Source: Hominenteromicrobium sp964531265 (GTDB lineage Bacteria > Bacillota > Clostridia > Oscillospirales > Acutalibacteraceae). Taken from it: 39,749 nucleotides of DNA. A program made the position numbers and the translations under genes. Below the pieces are notes generated by a model, which saw only the letters and a list, made by a program, of their open reading frames with translations, was not told the DNA's origin and ran no database searches. The stretch covers positions 1 through 39,749 of the forward strand of contig CAZHDW010000017.1 in the NCBI GenBank assembly GCA_964531265.1, written 5' to 3'. This document shows positions 16,325-24,164 of this stretch, piece by piece; within the stretch, counting starts at the first letter, position 1, and each line of letters opens with the position of its first letter.

Positions 16325-16353
16325 GCATATTGTCCAGTTATCACTCATAGAAT
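16325..16353 (+). promoter_or_regulatory. Sigma-E-type promoter of sipL-spoIVA
   Basis: GCATATT (16325-16331), a 14-base spacer and CATAGAAT (16346-16353) match the B. subtilis sigma-E pattern KMATATT-N14-CATACAnT at all seven -35 positions and six of seven defined -10 positions. It lies 40 bases before sipL. sipL and spoIVA are mother-cell early genes in studied species, so the match is biologically expected. Confidence 0.75.
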
Positions 16354-16393
16354 GAATCAGAAATCAAATGGCGTGAAAGGATGAGAGCAATAC

Positions 16394-17917
16394 ATGCGTC
16401 TGGAGACATATGATAAGCCGTATGAGAGCTTTGAGCAAATTTTGGAAACCAATCACGAATGCCCGATCGATACAGAGTTCACCCTGCCGGATTACTGTGC
16501 AGATATTCAGAAGATACTGAAATGTATAACGGTGCCGGAGGTGACATCTGCGGCGATGATTGGTGACAGCCTGTCCGTGGAAGGTGTGGCAGATATACGC
16601 GTGCTGTATGTTGACGCAGGGGGAGAAAATGTGCACGGCTTTGATATGAGAAAGGAGTTTGCCTTTACACTGCGCGTAGGCAACAATGCTATTAACGCCA
16701 CTGCCCAAGTGAAGCCCTGTGTTCAGCACATGACATGCAGAGCGGTGAATGCACGGCGAGTCGACATACATATAACGCTTGGCTTTTCGGTATCAGTGCT
16801 TACGGTGCGGCGCGGAGAGATAGCGTGCAGCGTGGCGAATGATTGCATTGAAACACGCTGTGAGTCCGTGGAGCTGTCAAGAGCAGTGGCCTGCGTGAAG
16901 CATTCGTTCCTTTTGGAGGAGGATCATGATATTCAGGGCGGCAGACAGACGGTGGAGACCATCCTCAGAAGAAATGTGCGGTACTGCATTGATGATATCA
17001 GCGTGAGCGACGGCAGGGTTTCCTTTTCGGGAAGAGCCTGCATTGAGTTCCTCTATAACTGCTTTGCAGGAGAGCAGCCGCCTGAGCGTATGAGCTTTGA
17101 ACTGCCGTTTTCACAGAGCGTGGATATCCCCGGCGCGTACGACGCTTGCGCCGCTGATATATGCTTTGCGGAGGGTGAATGCAGTATAAAGCCGCGAGAG
17201 GACGATATGGGTGAATATACAATAGTGAATATCTACCTTAAGCCGACCTTCCTGATTAAAGTGACCAAGCCGGATGCTGTAGAAAAGATAAGCGATGCGT
17301 ATACCGTAAAGGGAATTTTGGCTGCAAAGTACAATGACCTTACACTTGAAAGGGAGATCGGCAGCACGAAAAGGCAGATAACCCTGCGTCAGAACATCCG
17401 AATCCCCGAGGATGACCTTGAACGGGTGATAGACATATGGTGCGAGGGTCTCAGCGTATCTGCGTTTTCGGAAAGGGATAATGCCGTGATACGAGGAAAG
17501 CTGAATCTATGCTTTATCTACCGCACCACAGGAAAGCAAATTTCCTTTACAGAGAGGCTGCTGGACTTTACTGAGACCTCGGTGGTGGATAGCGACTACA
17601 AGTACTCCGTCAGCGGTGAGGTAGCTGCGGTAAGGTTTGCGATCACGGACTCATCCAACCTCGAATGCACGGTCGAGATAAATCTTTCCGAGCGAACGAG
17701 GATCAGCTATCACGGACGAGTGCTCGCCTCGGCTGAGCTCGATGAGACCGCGGAGACGGAGGAGTACATGGCCGTGGTGTATTACGCCTCGTCGGGCGAA
17801 AGTGTATGGGATATAGCAAAAAAGTACCATGCACGCAGTGAGACGATAATCAGGCAGAATGAGCTTGAGGGCGACACATTGCAGGCAGCGCAGCCCGTTA
17901 TGATATGTCGCAGATAA
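16394..17917 (+). CDS. sipL: SipL-like spore morphogenetic protein (DUF3794/SPOCS repeats plus LysM)
   Basis: A 507-residue protein with repeated DUF3794 (SPOCS) domains and a C-terminal LysM domain (about 460-506, SSGESVWDIAKKY to QPVMIC). The opening stretch EFTLPDYCADIQKILKC is typical of the family. In Clostridioides difficile, SipL binds SpoIVA through its LysM region and is needed to attach the coat to the forespore. The same architecture and a position 30 bases before spoIVA support the assignment. There is no signal peptide, consistent with action in the mother-cell cytoplasm. The ATG follows GAAAGGATGAG. Exact repeat number needs an alignment. Confidence 0.88.
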   Translation: MRLETYDKPYESFEQILETNHECPIDTEFTLPDYCADIQKILKCITVPEVTSAAMIGDSLSVEGVADIRVLYVDAGGENVHGFDMRKEFAFTLRVGNNAINATAQVKPCVQHMTCRAVNARRVDIHITLGFSVSVLTVRRGEIACSVANDCIETRCESVELSRAVACVKHSFLLEEDHDIQGGRQTVETILRRNVRYCIDDISVSDGRVSFSGRACIEFLYNCFAGEQPPERMSFELPFSQSVDIPGAYDACAADICFAEGECSIKPREDDMGEYTIVNIYLKPTFLIKVTKPDAVEKISDAYTVKGILAAKYNDLTLEREIGSTKRQITLRQNIRIPEDDLERVIDIWCEGLSVSAFSERDNAVIRGKLNLCFIYRTTGKQISFTERLLDFTETSVVDSDYKYSVSGEVAAVRFAITDSSNLECTVEINLSERTRISYHGRVLASAELDETAETEEYMAVVYYASSGESVWDIAKKYHARSETIIRQNELEGDTLQAAQPVMICRR

Positions 17918-17947
17918 GTGAAATATCGGAAGAAAAGGAGTGATTCT

Positions 17948-19423
17948 ATGGAGAACAGCAGCGTTTACAGGGATATGCAGGCGCGTACAAACGGTGAGAT
18001 ATACATAGGTGTGGTCGGCCCGGTGCGCACTGGGAAATCGACCTTCATTAAGAAATTCATGGATACGATAGTTATTCCGAATATAGGTGACGATGCGGCA
18101 CGCGACAGGGCGGTGGATGAATTGCCGCAGTCCGCCTCAGGCAGAACCATTATGACCACCGAGCCGAAGTTCATACCTGAGCAGGCTGTTTCGATAAAGC
18201 TGGACGATGCGGCGGAATTCAGCGTGCGTATGATAGATTGCGTGGGATATATAGTTCCGAGTGCGTTGGGGTATATAGAGGAGGATCAGCCGCGAATGGT
18301 TCGCACGCCTTGGTTTGAGGATCCGATACCGTTCAACATGGCGGCGGAGATCGGCACACAGAAGGTAATAACCGAGCACTCCACCGTGGGGCTTGTTATA
18401 ACCTCGGACGGCAGCATAAGCGATATTCCGAGGGACGAGTATGAGGAGGCGGAGGAAAGAGTAATAGATGAGCTTAAGAGCACCGGAAGACCTTTCATCG
18501 TGCTGCTTAATTGCGTCTATCCCGAGGCTGATGAGGAAAGGGAGCTTGCGAGTAAGCTTTCCGTGAGGTATGCCGTGCCGGTTTTGCCGGTGAACTGCGT
18601 GGATGTGAACGAAAGTGACATTCGAGAGATACTTTCACGGCTGCTTTATCAGTTCCCCGTGAGGGAAATAAGGATAGATATCCCGGAGTGGGTGATAGCC
18701 CTTGATGATGAGCACTGGCTGAAAAAGGATATATTACTGCGGCTCAGGGAGGCCTGCAAGATCAGCCGTGTATCCGAGGTAGCGTCGGTGGCCGAAGCGC
18801 TCGACACATGCCCGGAGCTGAGAGCCGCAAGGCTAAGCAGAATGAACCTCGGTACGGGCTCCTGTGAGATCGAGCTTATGCCACAGCCAAGCCTGTTTTT
18901 CAAAATACTCAGCGAGAAGACCGGCCTGGAGGTGGAGAACGAGACGGCGCTGCTCAGACACCTTGTGGAGATGAATGAGATAAGCCGAAAGTTCTCAAAG
19001 CTACAGGCGGCATATGATGATGTTATGGAAACGGGTTATGGGATCGTGATGCCCGATATGGAGGAGTTGTCGCTTGATGAGCCGGAGATGATAAGGCAGG
19101 GCGGCAAGTACGGAATACGCCTGAGAGCGGAGGCACCATCCATACATATGATGCGCACATCTATCAGGACGGAGGTAACGCCGATAGTCGGCTCTGAGCA
19201 GCAGTCGGAGGATCTTGTCATGTATCTGCTAAAGGAATTTGAGGAGAATCCGGCGCAGATATGGGAATCCAATATTTTCGGAAAATCGCTGCATGAGCTT
19301 GTGAACGAGGGAATGCATAATAAGCTGTATCGTATGCCGACGGATGCAAGGGGGAAAATAAGGGAGACGATAGAGCGAATAATCAACGACGGCTGCAACG
19401 GTCTGCTGTGCATAATACTTTGA
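17948..19423 (+). CDS. spoIVA: Stage IV sporulation protein A
   Basis: An ATPase that polymerises irreversibly on the forespore surface, recruited by SpoVM, as the base of the spore coat. The 491-residue protein has an intact Walker A in GPVRTGKST with Lys30, the same position as recalled for B. subtilis. It has a Walker B-like VRMIDCVGY near residue 100, then the middle and C-terminal domains ending in NDGCNGLLCIIL. The ATG at 17948 follows AAAAGGAGTG; the frame upstream to 17918 lacks a site. It shares a transcript with sipL. Confidence 0.96.
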   Translation: MENSSVYRDMQARTNGEIYIGVVGPVRTGKSTFIKKFMDTIVIPNIGDDAARDRAVDELPQSASGRTIMTTEPKFIPEQAVSIKLDDAAEFSVRMIDCVGYIVPSALGYIEEDQPRMVRTPWFEDPIPFNMAAEIGTQKVITEHSTVGLVITSDGSISDIPRDEYEEAEERVIDELKSTGRPFIVLLNCVYPEADEERELASKLSVRYAVPVLPVNCVDVNESDIREILSRLLYQFPVREIRIDIPEWVIALDDEHWLKKDILLRLREACKISRVSEVASVAEALDTCPELRAARLSRMNLGTGSCEIELMPQPSLFFKILSEKTGLEVENETALLRHLVEMNEISRKFSKLQAAYDDVMETGYGIVMPDMEELSLDEPEMIRQGGKYGIRLRAEAPSIHMMRTSIRTEVTPIVGSEQQSEDLVMYLLKEFEENPAQIWESNIFGKSLHELVNEGMHNKLYRMPTDARGKIRETIERIINDGCNGLLCIIL

Positions 19424-19428
19424 TTCGG

Positions 19429-19464
19429 AGTCTGCTTCTGCACTTGCGGAAGCGGACTTCTTTT
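19429..19464 (+). terminator. Terminator-like hairpin after spoIVA
   Basis: AGTCTGCTTCTGC (19429-19441) pairs with GCGGAAGCGGACT (19446-19458) over 13 positions with two G-U pairs and an ACTT loop, followed by TCTTTTG. The T-run is interrupted, so it may end only part of the transcription. The next gene begins nine bases later with no room for its own promoter. Confidence 0.65.
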
Positions 19465-19472
19465 GAAATGGG

Positions 19473-19727
19473 GTGAGCCGCTTGAAATATCAAGAGATGA
19501 CGGTTAAGGAGAGGGAGGAGGAGCTGCGGCAGGAGGCCGGAAAAGCCGTACGGCATGGGCAGATATCCATAGTGCTGATACAGGCAGTGATATGTGCCGT
19601 GATCCTGCTGACTCTGACTCTGTTAAGGCTCTTTGTGCCGCAGGTATATAAGAATGTAATGGAGTGGTACGATGCGGAAATATCCAAATCGGTTATGATA
19701 CCCTATGATGAGCTTTCGCATATTTAA
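19473..19727 (+). CDS. 84-residue single-span membrane protein of unknown function
   Basis: I cannot assign a family. The charged N-terminal 30 residues (KEREEELRQEAGKAVRHG) precede one hydrophobic span (about 31-53). After it come about 30 residues including VPQVYKNVMEWYDAEI, probably outside the mother-cell membrane or in the intermembrane space. The start may be GTG 19473 or TTG 19482; GGGGTGA (19470-19476) gives the TTG better spacing. It overlaps the M50 protease by 23 bases, so the two are coupled. By position and shape it could play the part of SpoIVFA or BofA, partners of SpoIVFB, or be a SpoIVFA-like stub without a LytM domain. This is inference. Confidence 0.78.
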   Translation: MSRLKYQEMTVKEREEELRQEAGKAVRHGQISIVLIQAVICAVILLTLTLLRLFVPQVYKNVMEWYDAEISKSVMIPYDELSHI

Positions 19728-20295
19728 TATGGATGTGGAGGTGGGCTTCGGCTTTTTTGCTGTGCCGGCGCTCATCCTCTGCATAGATGGCGGTGAAGGC
19801 TTTATAGCGGCAATGCTCGCCTGTGCGGTGCATGAGGCCGGGCATGCTTTGGCGGCACGAATATGCCGAATCAGGATATCCGGAATAAGACTCGGTGCGT
19901 TCGGAATACACATGTATGCAAATTTCGGTGCAGTCTCCTATTTGCGTCGTGCCTTTATCTCACTTGCAGGGCCGCTGATGAATCTCGTTTTCTTCGTTCT
20001 TCTGCTTCCACTCGACAGGTCATGTGCGGCGGTGGAGCTGATACTGTTCACCTTTCACATGCTTCCTGCTGTTCCGCTCGACGGCGGAGCCGCACTTTAC
20101 AGTGCACTGTGCGCCGGGTTGTCAAAGGAATATGCCGAGAGGATAATTGTTGTGTTGTCCGTGCTGCTGGCGCTCGGGTTTGGTTGGATTGGATTTTCGG
20201 TTCTGCTTGAGACGAGGGGGAATTTCTCGCTGCTGCTTATGGCGGTTTACATAATGCTCTATATCGCACTTAAAACACGCGATGAGCTCTACTGA
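19705..20295 (+). CDS. Site-2 (M50) membrane metalloprotease, SpoIVFB-like
   Basis: An intramembrane zinc protease of 196 residues. The zinc motif is HEAGH (His43, Glu44, His47), the third ligand Asp126 lies in LPAVPLDGG, and SLAGPLMNL (86-94) is the usual AGPxxN segment. There are about five or six hydrophobic spans and no CBS or PDZ domain, so this is a minimal SpoIVFB-like form. The Asn normally placed before the second motif (NxxPxxPLDGG) is His118. Position after spoIVA suggests mother-cell expression and possibly pro-sigma-K processing, but no substrate is visible. The start is ATG 19705 or 19708, without its own strong site. Confidence 0.85.
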   Translation: MMSFRIFNMDVEVGFGFFAVPALILCIDGGEGFIAAMLACAVHEAGHALAARICRIRISGIRLGAFGIHMYANFGAVSYLRRAFISLAGPLMNLVFFVLLLPLDRSCAAVELILFTFHMLPAVPLDGGAALYSALCAGLSKEYAERIIVVLSVLLALGFGWIGFSVLLETRGNFSLLLMAVYIMLYIALKTRDELY

Positions 20296-20321
20296 AATCC
20301 ATTTGAGACCAAAACTGAGAG

Positions 20322-20350
20322 TTGAAACTTGTTGTTTTTTCAGTTATAAT
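20322..20350 (+). promoter_or_regulatory. Vegetative promoter of the radical SAM/DUF2344 operon
   Basis: TTGAAA (20322-20327), exactly 17 bases, then the full consensus TATAAT (20345-20350). The leader to the ATG at 20389 is about 30 bases and includes AAAGGATGAAAGG. Confidence 0.8.
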
Positions 20351-20388
20351 AAAACTAACTAAATATAAAAGGATGAAAGGCAAGATTC

Positions 20389-22236
20389 ATGCTGAACAAA
20401 AAACTTGACAAGATATTGCCGAAGGTGCAGCGCCCGGGACGTTATGTCGGCGGAGAGCTGAACTCGGTGATAAAGAATAAGGACGAGGTCGATGTTCGTT
20501 TTGCATTCTGCTTTCCGGATACCTACGAGATAGGTATGTCACACCTCGGCATAAAGATACTCTATTCGCTTTTTAATCAGAAGGATTATATCTGGTGCGA
20601 AAGAGTTTTTGCGCCGTGGATAGATATGGAAGCTGCCATGATAGAAAACGACATTCCGCTCTATGCGCTTGAAAGCGGCGACCCGGTGAGCGAATTCGAT
20701 TTTATCGGCTTCACATTGCAGTACGAGCTCAGCTTTACAAATATTCTGAACATGCTTAAGCTTTCCGGTGTCCCGGTGCTTAGCCGTGACAGAACCGAAC
20801 TAAAGAACATAGTTGTCGGCGGCGGCCCATGCGCATGTAACCCCGAGCCGATAAGTGACTTTTTCGATATTTTCTTTCTCGGAGACGGTGAAGAGGTAGA
20901 CCTTGAGGTCATTGAGCTTTTCCGTCGCTGCCGTGCAGAGGGAAAGAACAAGCAGGAATTCCTCAGAGAGGCAGCAAAGATCGAGGGCGTATATGTTCCG
21001 GCACTCTATGATGTTGAATATAACGAGGACGGAACCGTAAAGCGCTATATCCCGAAGGACGGTGCTCCGGCCACTATCAAAAAGCGTGTATGCAACGACC
21101 TGGACGAAATGTTTTTCCCGGATAATTTCGTTGTACCGTTCATTGATATAGTTCATGACAGAGCGGTGGTCGAGGTTCTGAGAGGCTGTATTCGCGGATG
21201 CAGATTCTGTCAGGCAGGCTTCCTGTACAGACCTTTCCGTGAAAAGAGCGTGGAAACCATAAATCGACAGGTCAAGAGCCTGTGTGAGACAACCGGCTAC
21301 GACGAGGTGTCCCTGTCCTCTCTGAGCACAAGTGACTATAGCTGCCTATTCGAGCTTCTCGATACTCTCCATACATGGACGGAGGATGCACGAGTCAGCG
21401 TATCTCTGCCGTCACTGCGCGTGGATAATTTCTCTACGGAGCTTACGGATAAGATAGCGTCAGTCAGAAAGAGTGGACTTACCTTTGCGCCGGAGGCCGG
21501 TACACAGCGTATGCGTGACGTAATAAACAAAAACGTCTATGAGGATGAGCTGAAGCGCACTGTTACAATAGCCTTCAATAACGGCTGGAACAAGGTTAAA
21601 CTGTACTTTATGATAGGTCTGCCGACCGAGACGGATGAGGATGTTGCTGGCATTACCGGACTGGGCCAGAAGGTGCTTGATTGGTACTATGAGGCCGAGA
21701 ACCGTCAGAAGGGCAAGCGTCCGGCGGTTACGGTCAGTGCTGCTGCCTTTGTTCCGAAGCCCTTTACTCCGTTCCAGTGGTTCGGACAGGATACCATAGA
21801 AATGCTCGAGCACAAGCAGAAGGTGCTCCGTGATTCAAATAGCTCCCGTAAGCTGACTGTGAATTATCACGGTGCCGAAACAAGCTTCCTTGAAGCTGTT
21901 TTTGCAAGGGGTGACCGCAAGCTGAATGCAGTTTTGCTCGAGGCTCACAAGAGGGGAATGCATTTTGACGGCTGGGCGGATTGCTTTGATTTCAATGCAT
22001 GGATGCAGCTCTTTGAGGATCTCGGTATCGACCCGGCATTCTATGCCAATCGTCAGCGTTCCTTTGATGAAGTGCTTCCGTGGGATCATCTCGATTACGG
22101 CATAAAGAAATCCTTCCTCATTGAGGAATGCAAGCGCGCATATTCCGCGCAGACAACTCCGAACTGCAGGGAGAAGTGCTCCAACTGCGGTGCATCATGC
22201 TATAAGGGAGGTCTTTGCGTTGAGAAAAGATGTTAG
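20389..22236 (+). CDS. B12-binding-like/radical SAM protein, TIGR03960 family
   Basis: A 615-residue protein of the large radical SAM family usually paired with DUF2344. The N-terminal part resembles a cobalamin-binding domain and includes FPDTYEIGMSHLG. The iron-sulfur motif is CIRGCRFC (Cys267, Cys271, Cys274), followed by a substrate domain with TFAPEAGTQRMRDVIN. The C terminus carries a cysteine cluster (CREKCSNCGASC and more) that may hold another metal centre. The reaction is unknown; association with ribosomal genes in many Clostridia hints at RNA or ribosome modification. Its last 17 bases overlap the next gene. Confidence 0.88.
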   Translation: MLNKKLDKILPKVQRPGRYVGGELNSVIKNKDEVDVRFAFCFPDTYEIGMSHLGIKILYSLFNQKDYIWCERVFAPWIDMEAAMIENDIPLYALESGDPVSEFDFIGFTLQYELSFTNILNMLKLSGVPVLSRDRTELKNIVVGGGPCACNPEPISDFFDIFFLGDGEEVDLEVIELFRRCRAEGKNKQEFLREAAKIEGVYVPALYDVEYNEDGTVKRYIPKDGAPATIKKRVCNDLDEMFFPDNFVVPFIDIVHDRAVVEVLRGCIRGCRFCQAGFLYRPFREKSVETINRQVKSLCETTGYDEVSLSSLSTSDYSCLFELLDTLHTWTEDARVSVSLPSLRVDNFSTELTDKIASVRKSGLTFAPEAGTQRMRDVINKNVYEDELKRTVTIAFNNGWNKVKLYFMIGLPTETDEDVAGITGLGQKVLDWYYEAENRQKGKRPAVTVSAAAFVPKPFTPFQWFGQDTIEMLEHKQKVLRDSNSSRKLTVNYHGAETSFLEAVFARGDRKLNAVLLEAHKRGMHFDGWADCFDFNAWMQLFEDLGIDPAFYANRQRSFDEVLPWDHLDYGIKKSFLIEECKRAYSAQTTPNCREKCSNCGASCYKGGLCVEKRC

Positions 22237-22873
22237 GGTTTGGTTTTCAAAGACCGGAACGGCAAGGTATATCTCTCACCTCGATCTTAACAGATGCATG
22301 TCCAGAGCCTTTCACAGGGCCAAGCTGCCGCTGTGGTACACCGAGGGCTTCAATCCCCATGTGTTTCTGACCTTCGCGGCACCGCTTTCTCTCGGCTTTG
22401 AAAGCAGGAACGAGTCCATGGATATTCGTCTCATCGAGGATATGCCCTATGATGAGCTTATAGAGAAGCTGAATCTCGGACTTCCGCACGATATACGCGT
22501 GTGGGCTGTTACCGAGCCGGAGATGAAGGCCAACGATATCGCGAATGCCGCTTACATCATGCGCCTCGAAACCGATGATACGGAGGCTGCGCTTGCGGAT
22601 ATCCGAAGCGTGCTTGCTCAGCCGGAGCTGATAGTTGAAAAGCACAGCAAAAAGGGCCTCAAAACAATAGATATTAAGCCGAATTTCGAGAATATGCAGA
22701 TAGAACAGGGCGAGGGAGAGCTTATCATGACGGTTTGTCTCCCGGCCGGAAATCAGGGCGGTGTCAATCCTACCCTGTTTGTGGATGCGGCCGAGAAGCT
22801 GCTGAACAGGGAGCTTCTGGTTCGCATCGAGCGTACAAAGCTTTTTGACGCAAATATGCGCGAATTCAAGTAA
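22220..22873 (+). CDS. DUF2344/TIGR03936 family protein
   Basis: The 217-residue protein has the family N terminus VRVWFSKTGTARYISHLDL and the WYTEGFNPHVFLTFAAPLS block. It is the usual partner of the preceding radical SAM protein and sometimes is fused to it. Function is not established; an RNA-modification role is only suspected. I choose TTG 22220 because AAGGGAGGT (22204-22212) is seven bases upstream. It overlaps its partner by 17 bases. In many Clostridia rng, rplU and rpmA follow; here rplS follows instead. Confidence 0.88.
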   Translation: MRKDVRVWFSKTGTARYISHLDLNRCMSRAFHRAKLPLWYTEGFNPHVFLTFAAPLSLGFESRNESMDIRLIEDMPYDELIEKLNLGLPHDIRVWAVTEPEMKANDIANAAYIMRLETDDTEAALADIRSVLAQPELIVEKHSKKGLKTIDIKPNFENMQIEQGEGELIMTVCLPAGNQGGVNPTLFVDAAEKLLNRELLVRIERTKLFDANMREFK

Positions 22874-22880
22874 AAAACAC

Positions 22881-22909
22881 TTGCAATTTCCGCTGAGATG
22901 TGGTATGAT
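22881..22909 (+). promoter_or_regulatory. Vegetative promoter of rplS
   Basis: TTGCAA (22881-22886), a 17-base spacer and TATGAT (22904-22909). Transcription would begin near 22916, giving a leader of about 130 bases before rplS. Confidence 0.78.
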
Positions 22910-22916
22910 ATCTGAG

Positions 22917-23041
22917 CATTTGAAATCCGTTGGCTCTCACAAGCTGCCGATGGGGTTCAATGCACGGTGCAAACCGCGTCATTGAAGCGGACAGTCCTCT
23001 GCGTTATGACGCATGAATGTCTGAATAATTATTTTGGAGGA
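22917..23041 (+). promoter_or_regulatory. Structured 5' leader of rplS, candidate L19 leader
   Basis: TTCAATG (22956-22962) pairs with CATTGAA (22980-22986) and encloses CGGT-GCAA-ACCG, a four-pair hairpin with a GNRA loop (22965-22976). A second hairpin, TGCGT-TATG-ACGCA, lies at 23000-23013. TCCTC (22995-22999) could pair with GAGGA (23037-23041) in the ribosome binding site. Autoregulatory L19 leaders are known in Firmicutes; assignment to that family is not verified. Confidence 0.5.
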
Positions 23042-23048
23042 AGATCAA

Positions 23049-23393
23049 ATGGACGCACTTAAGCTTATTGCTGCCGATTCCGTTAAGGAGCAGGCACCCG
23101 AATTCAACGTTGGCGATACTGTTCGTGTCAGCGTAAACATCCGCGAGGGTGAAAGAGAAAGAATCCAGCAGTTCGAAGGAACTGTAATCGCTCGCAAGGG
23201 CTCCGGCGTTGGTGAGACATTCACTGTTCGTCGTGTTTCCTACGGCGTTGGTGTTGAGAGAGTATTCCCGATCCATTCCCCGAACGTCAAGGAAGTTGTT
23301 GTCGTTCGCAGAGGTAAGGTTCGCCGTGCAAAGCTCTATTATCTGCGTGACAGAGTCGGTAAGGCTGCAAAGGTCAAGGAGCAGGTTCGATAA
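23049..23393 (+). CDS. rplS: 50S ribosomal protein L19
   Basis: Large-subunit protein at the 30S-50S interface. The 114-residue product has the L19 signatures FNVGDTVRVSVNIREGERER, IQQFEGTVIARKG and YGVGVERVFPIHSPN, and a basic C terminus (RRGKVRRAKLYYLRDRVGK). The ATG at 23049 follows GGAGG; an upstream in-frame start at 23034 lies before that site. trmD, which normally precedes rplS in Firmicutes, is not here. Its own promoter, leader and terminator make it a single-gene unit. Confidence 0.97.
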   Translation: MDALKLIAADSVKEQAPEFNVGDTVRVSVNIREGERERIQQFEGTVIARKGSGVGETFTVRRVSYGVGVERVFPIHSPNVKEVVVVRRGKVRRAKLYYLRDRVGKAAKVKEQVR

Positions 23394-23411
23394 TCGAATA
23401 GCACACAGATT

Positions 23412-23441
23412 AAAGGGGCAAAGTATTTTTGTCCCTTTTTT
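23412..23441 (+). terminator. Rho-independent terminator after rplS
   Basis: AAAGGGGCAAA (23412-23422) pairs with TTTGTCCCTTT (23428-23438) with one G-U pair, and the T-run continues to 23441. lepB starts 20 bases later, so some readthrough must occur or lepB has a weak promoter inside this region. Confidence 0.85.
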
Positions 23442-23461
23442 GCTTTATTTAGGTGTACATT

Positions 23462-24034
23462 ATGGAAAAACATGCAAAAAAACAGGCTGCAACGCCCTCT
23501 AAGAGCGTTAGCTGTATATTTGAATGGCTTGAGGAGATCACGATAGCGCTTACGGTGGTCATACTTGTGCTGACCTTTGTTTTTCGCGTGGTCACAGTGA
23601 GTGGCAGCTCTATGGAGCCAAACTACATTGAGGGTGAAAGGCTCATAGTTGCCAACAGCAGAAATGTTGAGCAGGGTGATGTTGTCGTAATAACAAATGT
23701 CCTTGATGAGCCCATCATCAAACGAGTCGTTGCTACCGAAGGACAGACGGTGGATATCGATTATACCACCGGAATAGTTTATGTCGATGGGGTAGCACTG
23801 GATGAAACTCAGTTCGGCCTTATGAACGGAATCACCACAAGCCCGTCCAGTGCGTATGTGCCTTTAATATTGCCGCAGACCGTTCCGAAAAACTGCGTTT
23901 TTGTACTGGGCGATAACAGGGGTGTTTCAAGGGACAGCAGGTATGCCGATATAGGCATGGTGGATTCGCGCCACATACTCGGCGAAGCCGTGTTTGCCAT
24001 ATATCCGATAGATAAGTTCGGCTTTGTGGATTAA
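23462..24034 (+). CDS. lepB: Signal peptidase I
   Basis: Cleaves signal peptides from exported proteins at the outer face of the membrane. The 190-residue protein has a short cytoplasmic N terminus, one membrane anchor (about 27-45), the catalytic Ser50 in SGSSMEPN, Lys87 in IIKRVV and the GDNRGVSRDSR box. This is the compact Gram-positive type. The ATG at 23462 is seven bases after AGGTG; the GTG at 23453 overlaps that site. In B. subtilis-like genomes a signal peptidase gene also lies near rplS-ylqF. Confidence 0.94.
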   Translation: MEKHAKKQAATPSKSVSCIFEWLEEITIALTVVILVLTFVFRVVTVSGSSMEPNYIEGERLIVANSRNVEQGDVVVITNVLDEPIIKRVVATEGQTVDIDYTTGIVYVDGVALDETQFGLMNGITTSPSSAYVPLILPQTVPKNCVFVLGDNRGVSRDSRYADIGMVDSRHILGEAVFAIYPIDKFGFVD

Positions 24035-24164
24035 CGGAGAAATTCAGCCTTTTGACACTTGAAGTGAATAATTCGTTGAAAAGTTGTCGGCTATCAGTAA
24101 GAAAGAAATACGGAGCAGCAAATACCTAACGAAGCGTATTGCTGGCTGAGATATAATTGAAATT

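Noticed and set aside
22121..22219. Longer N terminus for the DUF2344 gene
   Set aside because: The added 33 residues lie in the radical SAM gene, have no ribosome binding site and are not family-like. The TTG at 22220 has a clear site.
24052..24080. TTGACA at 24052 as the -35 of an rbgA promoter
   Set aside because: At spacings of 16 to 18 bases the -10 candidates are CGTTGA, GTTGAA and TTGAAA, none acceptable.
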